Shown here in pieces: positions 62,237-64,000 of a DNA stretch of 64,000 nucleotides. The DNA is from Hanstruepera flava (GTDB lineage: Bacteria > Bacteroidota > Bacteroidia > Flavobacteriales > Flavobacteriaceae). The translations under genes were made by a program, and so were the position numbers. The DNA lies in the NCBI RefSeq assembly GCF_023634025.1, contig NZ_JALJCW010000001.1:719501-783500 (forward strand), given 5' to 3'. The number at the start of each line of letters is the position of its first letter. The first letter of the stretch is position 1. The notes beneath the pieces are model-generated. The model ran no database searches. It saw nothing but the letters and a program-made list of their open reading frames with translations, and was not told the DNA's origin.

Positions 62237-63175
62237 ATGAACATTATTGCTGAAAGCGATCGTATTTATTTAAGGGAGTTCATACTTGATGACGCCTTAC
62301 ATTTTTACAATATGAATTGTGATAATGATGTTATAAAATACACAGGCGACAAGGCTTTTGAGACGCTAGAGGAAGCTACAGAATTTCTAAAAAATTACAA
62401 CCAATATCAATTATTTGGTATGGGTCGCTGGGCTGTATGCTTAAAAGCAGATGATTCATTTTTAGGTTGGTGTGGCTTAAAGTACCATCCAGATGACAAA
62501 CTAGTTGAAGTTGGTTATAGGTTTTACAAATCAAATTGGAATAAGGGTTATGCTACAGAAAGCGCTAAACTCACCATTGAATATGGGTTTCAAATCTTAA
62601 AACTAAAAGAGATTTTTGCCCATGCACACGAAGCTAATTTAGCTTCTCATCGAGTAATTGAAAAATGCGGATTAACATTTATTGAAAAAGGTACCTATGA
62701 TAATATGCCGGCCAAACTGTATAAGATTAACAACCCATTTTATATCATTAAACAAATCACAGCTTTAGAAACCTATCCAGTTCGTCATCCTATTTTAAGA
62801 AAAGGGAGACCAATAGAGGATTGTGCTTTCGAATTAGACAATGAAGAAACCACATTTCATTTAGGCCTTTTTTTTAAAAATAATTTGGTAGGTGTTGCAT
62901 CCTTTATAAAAAATAACAATAAACTGTTTCATGAAACCACACAATACCAGCTGCGCGGCATGGCTGTTTTAACAGCCTATCAAAAAAAAGGATTAGGAAA
63001 TTTGCTAATTGAAGCTGGTGAAGACATGCTTTTAAAACATTGCTCTAGATTATGGCTTAATGCACGCCAAATTGCATTAGGCTTCTATAAAAACAAGGGT
63101 TATAAAATAATTGGTGAACCATTTGAGATAAAAAATATTGGTATACATTATACCATGACAAAAGAATTATTTTAA
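62237..63175 (+). CDS. protein with two GNAT acetyltransferase domains
   Basis: 312 residues. The first domain (about 1-165) is RimJ/RimL-like, with RIYLREFILDDA, WAVCLKADDSFLGWCGL and KGYATESAKLTIEYGF for acetyl-CoA binding, then NLASHRVIEKCGL. The second (about 190-312) is another GNAT fold with YQLRGMAVLTAYQKKGLGNLLI and LNARQIALGFYKNKGYK. Both CoA-loop patterns look usable. One may acetylate an amino acid or peptide and the other a different amine. It is the second gene after pepE. Confidence 0.85.
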   Translation: MNIIAESDRIYLREFILDDALHFYNMNCDNDVIKYTGDKAFETLEEATEFLKNYNQYQLFGMGRWAVCLKADDSFLGWCGLKYHPDDKLVEVGYRFYKSNWNKGYATESAKLTIEYGFQILKLKEIFAHAHEANLASHRVIEKCGLTFIEKGTYDNMPAKLYKINNPFYIIKQITALETYPVRHPILRKGRPIEDCAFELDNEETTFHLGLFFKNNLVGVASFIKNNNKLFHETTQYQLRGMAVLTAYQKKGLGNLLIEAGEDMLLKHCSRLWLNARQIALGFYKNKGYKIIGEPFEIKNIGIHYTMTKELF

Positions 63176-63196
63176 AAAAATTACATTTTGACATAA

Positions 63197-63226
63197 AAAA
63201 AGACTCTGAACAAACAGAGTCTTTTT
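63197..63226. terminator. bidirectional terminator
   Basis: A 12-bp stem, AAAAAGACTCTG with CAGAGTCTTTTT, and a 6-base loop, between the convergent GNAT and ankyrin genes. Confidence 0.9.
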
Positions 63227-63259
63227 CCTTACTAACCAACCATAAAAAAGTAATTCACA

Positions 63260-63649
63260 TTACTTCTTTTTCAATTCTTTTTTAATGACATTTTTAGCGT
63301 CTTTTGCATTTGATAATTCAGCATACTCTAAAGCGGTATGACCTTTATCGCATTTAGTCTTTAAGTTCGCTCCGTTGTCAATTAAAACGACCAACACATC
63401 AGTTCTGTTATACTTGGCTGCATACATAGCTGGTGTCAAGCCATTCCATTTTTCGTTTACGTCGGCTCCTAATTCAATTAATTTTTGAACGGTTTCAACG
63501 TCTCCTTTCACAATAGACATGTGAAAAGGGCTTTTTTCTTTAACTGCAGTTTCTATTGCACTGTTCGTAAGTTCATTTACATTTTCTGCATTAATAGCTG
63601 TAAAAGAACAACTTAATGCAATTGCTGAAAGAATGATTGTTTTTTTCAT
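63260..63649 (-). CDS. secreted ankyrin-repeat protein
   Basis: 129 residues with a signal peptide ending in I-N-A-E. Two to three ankyrin repeats follow (VKGDVETVQKLIELGADVN, GLTPAMYAAKYNRTDVLVVL, GHTALEYAEL), with the usual G-A-D/N-x-N turns. Ends in a Lys-rich helix. Probably a small periplasmic binding protein. No enzyme domain or partner gene is seen. Confidence 0.88.
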   Translation of the reverse strand: MKKTIILSAIALSCSFTAINAENVNELTNSAIETAVKEKSPFHMSIVKGDVETVQKLIELGADVNEKWNGLTPAMYAAKYNRTDVLVVLIDNGANLKTKCDKGHTALEYAELSNAKDAKNVIKKELKKK

Positions 63650-63909
63650 GATGAATGATTTTTGATTAATGAAATATTTTTTGATATACTAAAGAGACGA
63701 CATAAAAATGAAACTGTTACACTAAAAAATTATAAATAACAATTATTTAACGCTTTCAACTACAATCTGTTAATTCTTTATTAAACGGAAACTTCACGTT
63801 AATCTTCTGGAGATGTATACTTAAAACATTGGTAATGCTATTTTTTTGTAAGCCTCAATTCCAACAAAAACCAATAAACCATTATCTTTGATTTCTAAAT
63901 ATATTCTTA
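63650..63909. other. 260-base intergenic region
   Basis: Lies between the ankyrin and gpmI genes. I see no ORF, tRNA or strong hairpin in it. Its only notable sequence is the gpmI -7 box. Confidence 0.6.
63883..63890 (+). promoter_or_regulatory. putative -7 box of gpmI
   Basis: TATCTTTG (TAnnTTTG), 20 bases before the gpmI ATG. Confidence 0.5.
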
Positions 63910-64000
63910 ATGAACAAGAAAGTTATTTTAATGATTCTTGATGGCTGGGGAAAATCTCCAGACCCAAAAGTTTCGGCAATAGATCACGCGAAAACACCTT
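63910..64000 (+). CDS. gpmI: 2,3-bisphosphoglycerate-independent phosphoglycerate mutase, N-terminal part (runs off the window)
   Basis: The frame from the ATG at 63910 reads as the characteristic start of GpmI: NKKVILMILDGWGKS, in which the Asp of LDGWG binds one of the two Mn2+ ions of the alkaline-phosphatase-like fold, then a conserved Asp-His-Ala stretch. Only 30 codons are present. The enzyme interconverts 2- and 3-phosphoglycerate in glycolysis. The signature is distinctive, so the call is firm despite the short length. Confidence 0.93.
   Translation, partial: MNKKVILMILDGWGKSPDPKVSAIDHAKTP

Noticed and set aside
1-64000. Mobile elements, prophage, CRISPR arrays, tRNA or rRNA genes
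   Set aside because: None seen: no transposase, integrase, cas or phage genes among the products, and no cloverleaf or rRNA sequence recognised in the spacers.
1-64000. TAnnTTTG matches within genes and far from starts
   Set aside because: In AT-rich DNA this eight-base pattern with two free positions is expected dozens of times by chance in 64 kb; only matches close to a start codon in the right orientation were listed.

Overview
The window is chromosomal DNA from a marine-type member of the Flavobacteriaceae (Bacteroidota). The evidence is AT-rich coding sequence, near absence of Shine-Dalgarno sites, many TAnnTTTG promoter boxes of the Bacteroidota sigma-A type, a type IX secretion (T9SS) C-terminal sorting domain, DinB/DUF4136/DUF1573/DUF6702-type proteins, and gene orders common in flavobacteria. 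It reads as ordinary core chromosome. I see no prophage, insertion sequence, CRISPR array, rRNA or tRNA gene. Coding density is high and no gene-free stretch exceeds 300 bases.

Layout. 1-1922: 3' part of an alpha-2-macroglobulin gene with its thioester motif. 1954-6961 (minus): SDR, DinB-like, DUF4136 lipoprotein, voltage-gated K+ channel, Obg GTPase, PLDc_N membrane protein and a fused hypoxanthine phosphoribosyltransferase-adenylate kinase. 7132-8768: purK-purE. 8974-11007: M3 peptidase. 11145-12932: GbsR-type regulator, small membrane protein and TIGR01777 oxidoreductase, with a matching inverted repeat before each of the first two genes. 12997-13812: ECF sigma factor and a small degenerate anti-sigma-like protein. 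13795-14628 (minus): UbiA-like membrane protein. 14749-17598: gcvP. 17783-20245: KAS III-like enzyme, methyltransferase and glycosyltransferase, a compact operon of unknown product. 20282-25489 (minus): T9SS repeat protein, NUC1 nuclease and valS. 25676-31227: DUF1573 protein, retropepsin/PDZ protease (minus), aminotransferase-murB and an ECF sigma/anti-sigma pair. 31331-40386: small Cys protein, two glycosyltransferases flanking a third ECF sigma factor, lipA-gap, a TPR hybrid histidine kinase, lpxK (minus) and a Nif3-like protein. 40390-41954: coiled-coil 'zinc ribbon' protein without its cysteines, then msrA. 42158-44910: LtrA, peroxiredoxin-like and quinone-reductase-like genes divergent from an HxlR regulator. 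47213-55655: kynurenine catabolic cluster. 56580-63649: tatA, M1 peptidase, DUF6702, two carboxypeptidase-regulatory-like proteins, pepE, a double GNAT protein and an ankyrin protein. 63910-64000: start of gpmI.

How the genes work together. The clearest pathway is kynU, kmo, RidA-type 2-aminomuconate deaminase, aminomuconic semialdehyde dehydrogenase, SDR, 3-hydroxyanthranilate dioxygenase and ACMS decarboxylase. Together these carry kynurenine through 3-hydroxykynurenine and 3-hydroxyanthranilate to 2-aminomuconate and its deamination product. The first steps (tryptophan dioxygenase, formamidase) and the final lower-pathway steps are not in the window. The spacers of this cluster are loaded with short hairpin repeats (TTCCTGC/GCAGGAA, TCGAG-type and ATGCTGAA-type).

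The observations I would follow up first are: three TCGA-centred boxes exactly 21 bp apart over the promoter of the hybrid kinase; the paired operators of the GbsR operon, with an apparently leaderless regulator mRNA; two perfect inverted repeats between the HxlR and quinone-reductase genes; the KAS III/methyltransferase/glycosyltransferase operon; and two proteins (13555-13812 and 40390-41169) whose family zinc ligands are partly or wholly gone. Promoter calls rest on TAnnTTTG matches, which also occur by chance in AT-rich DNA.
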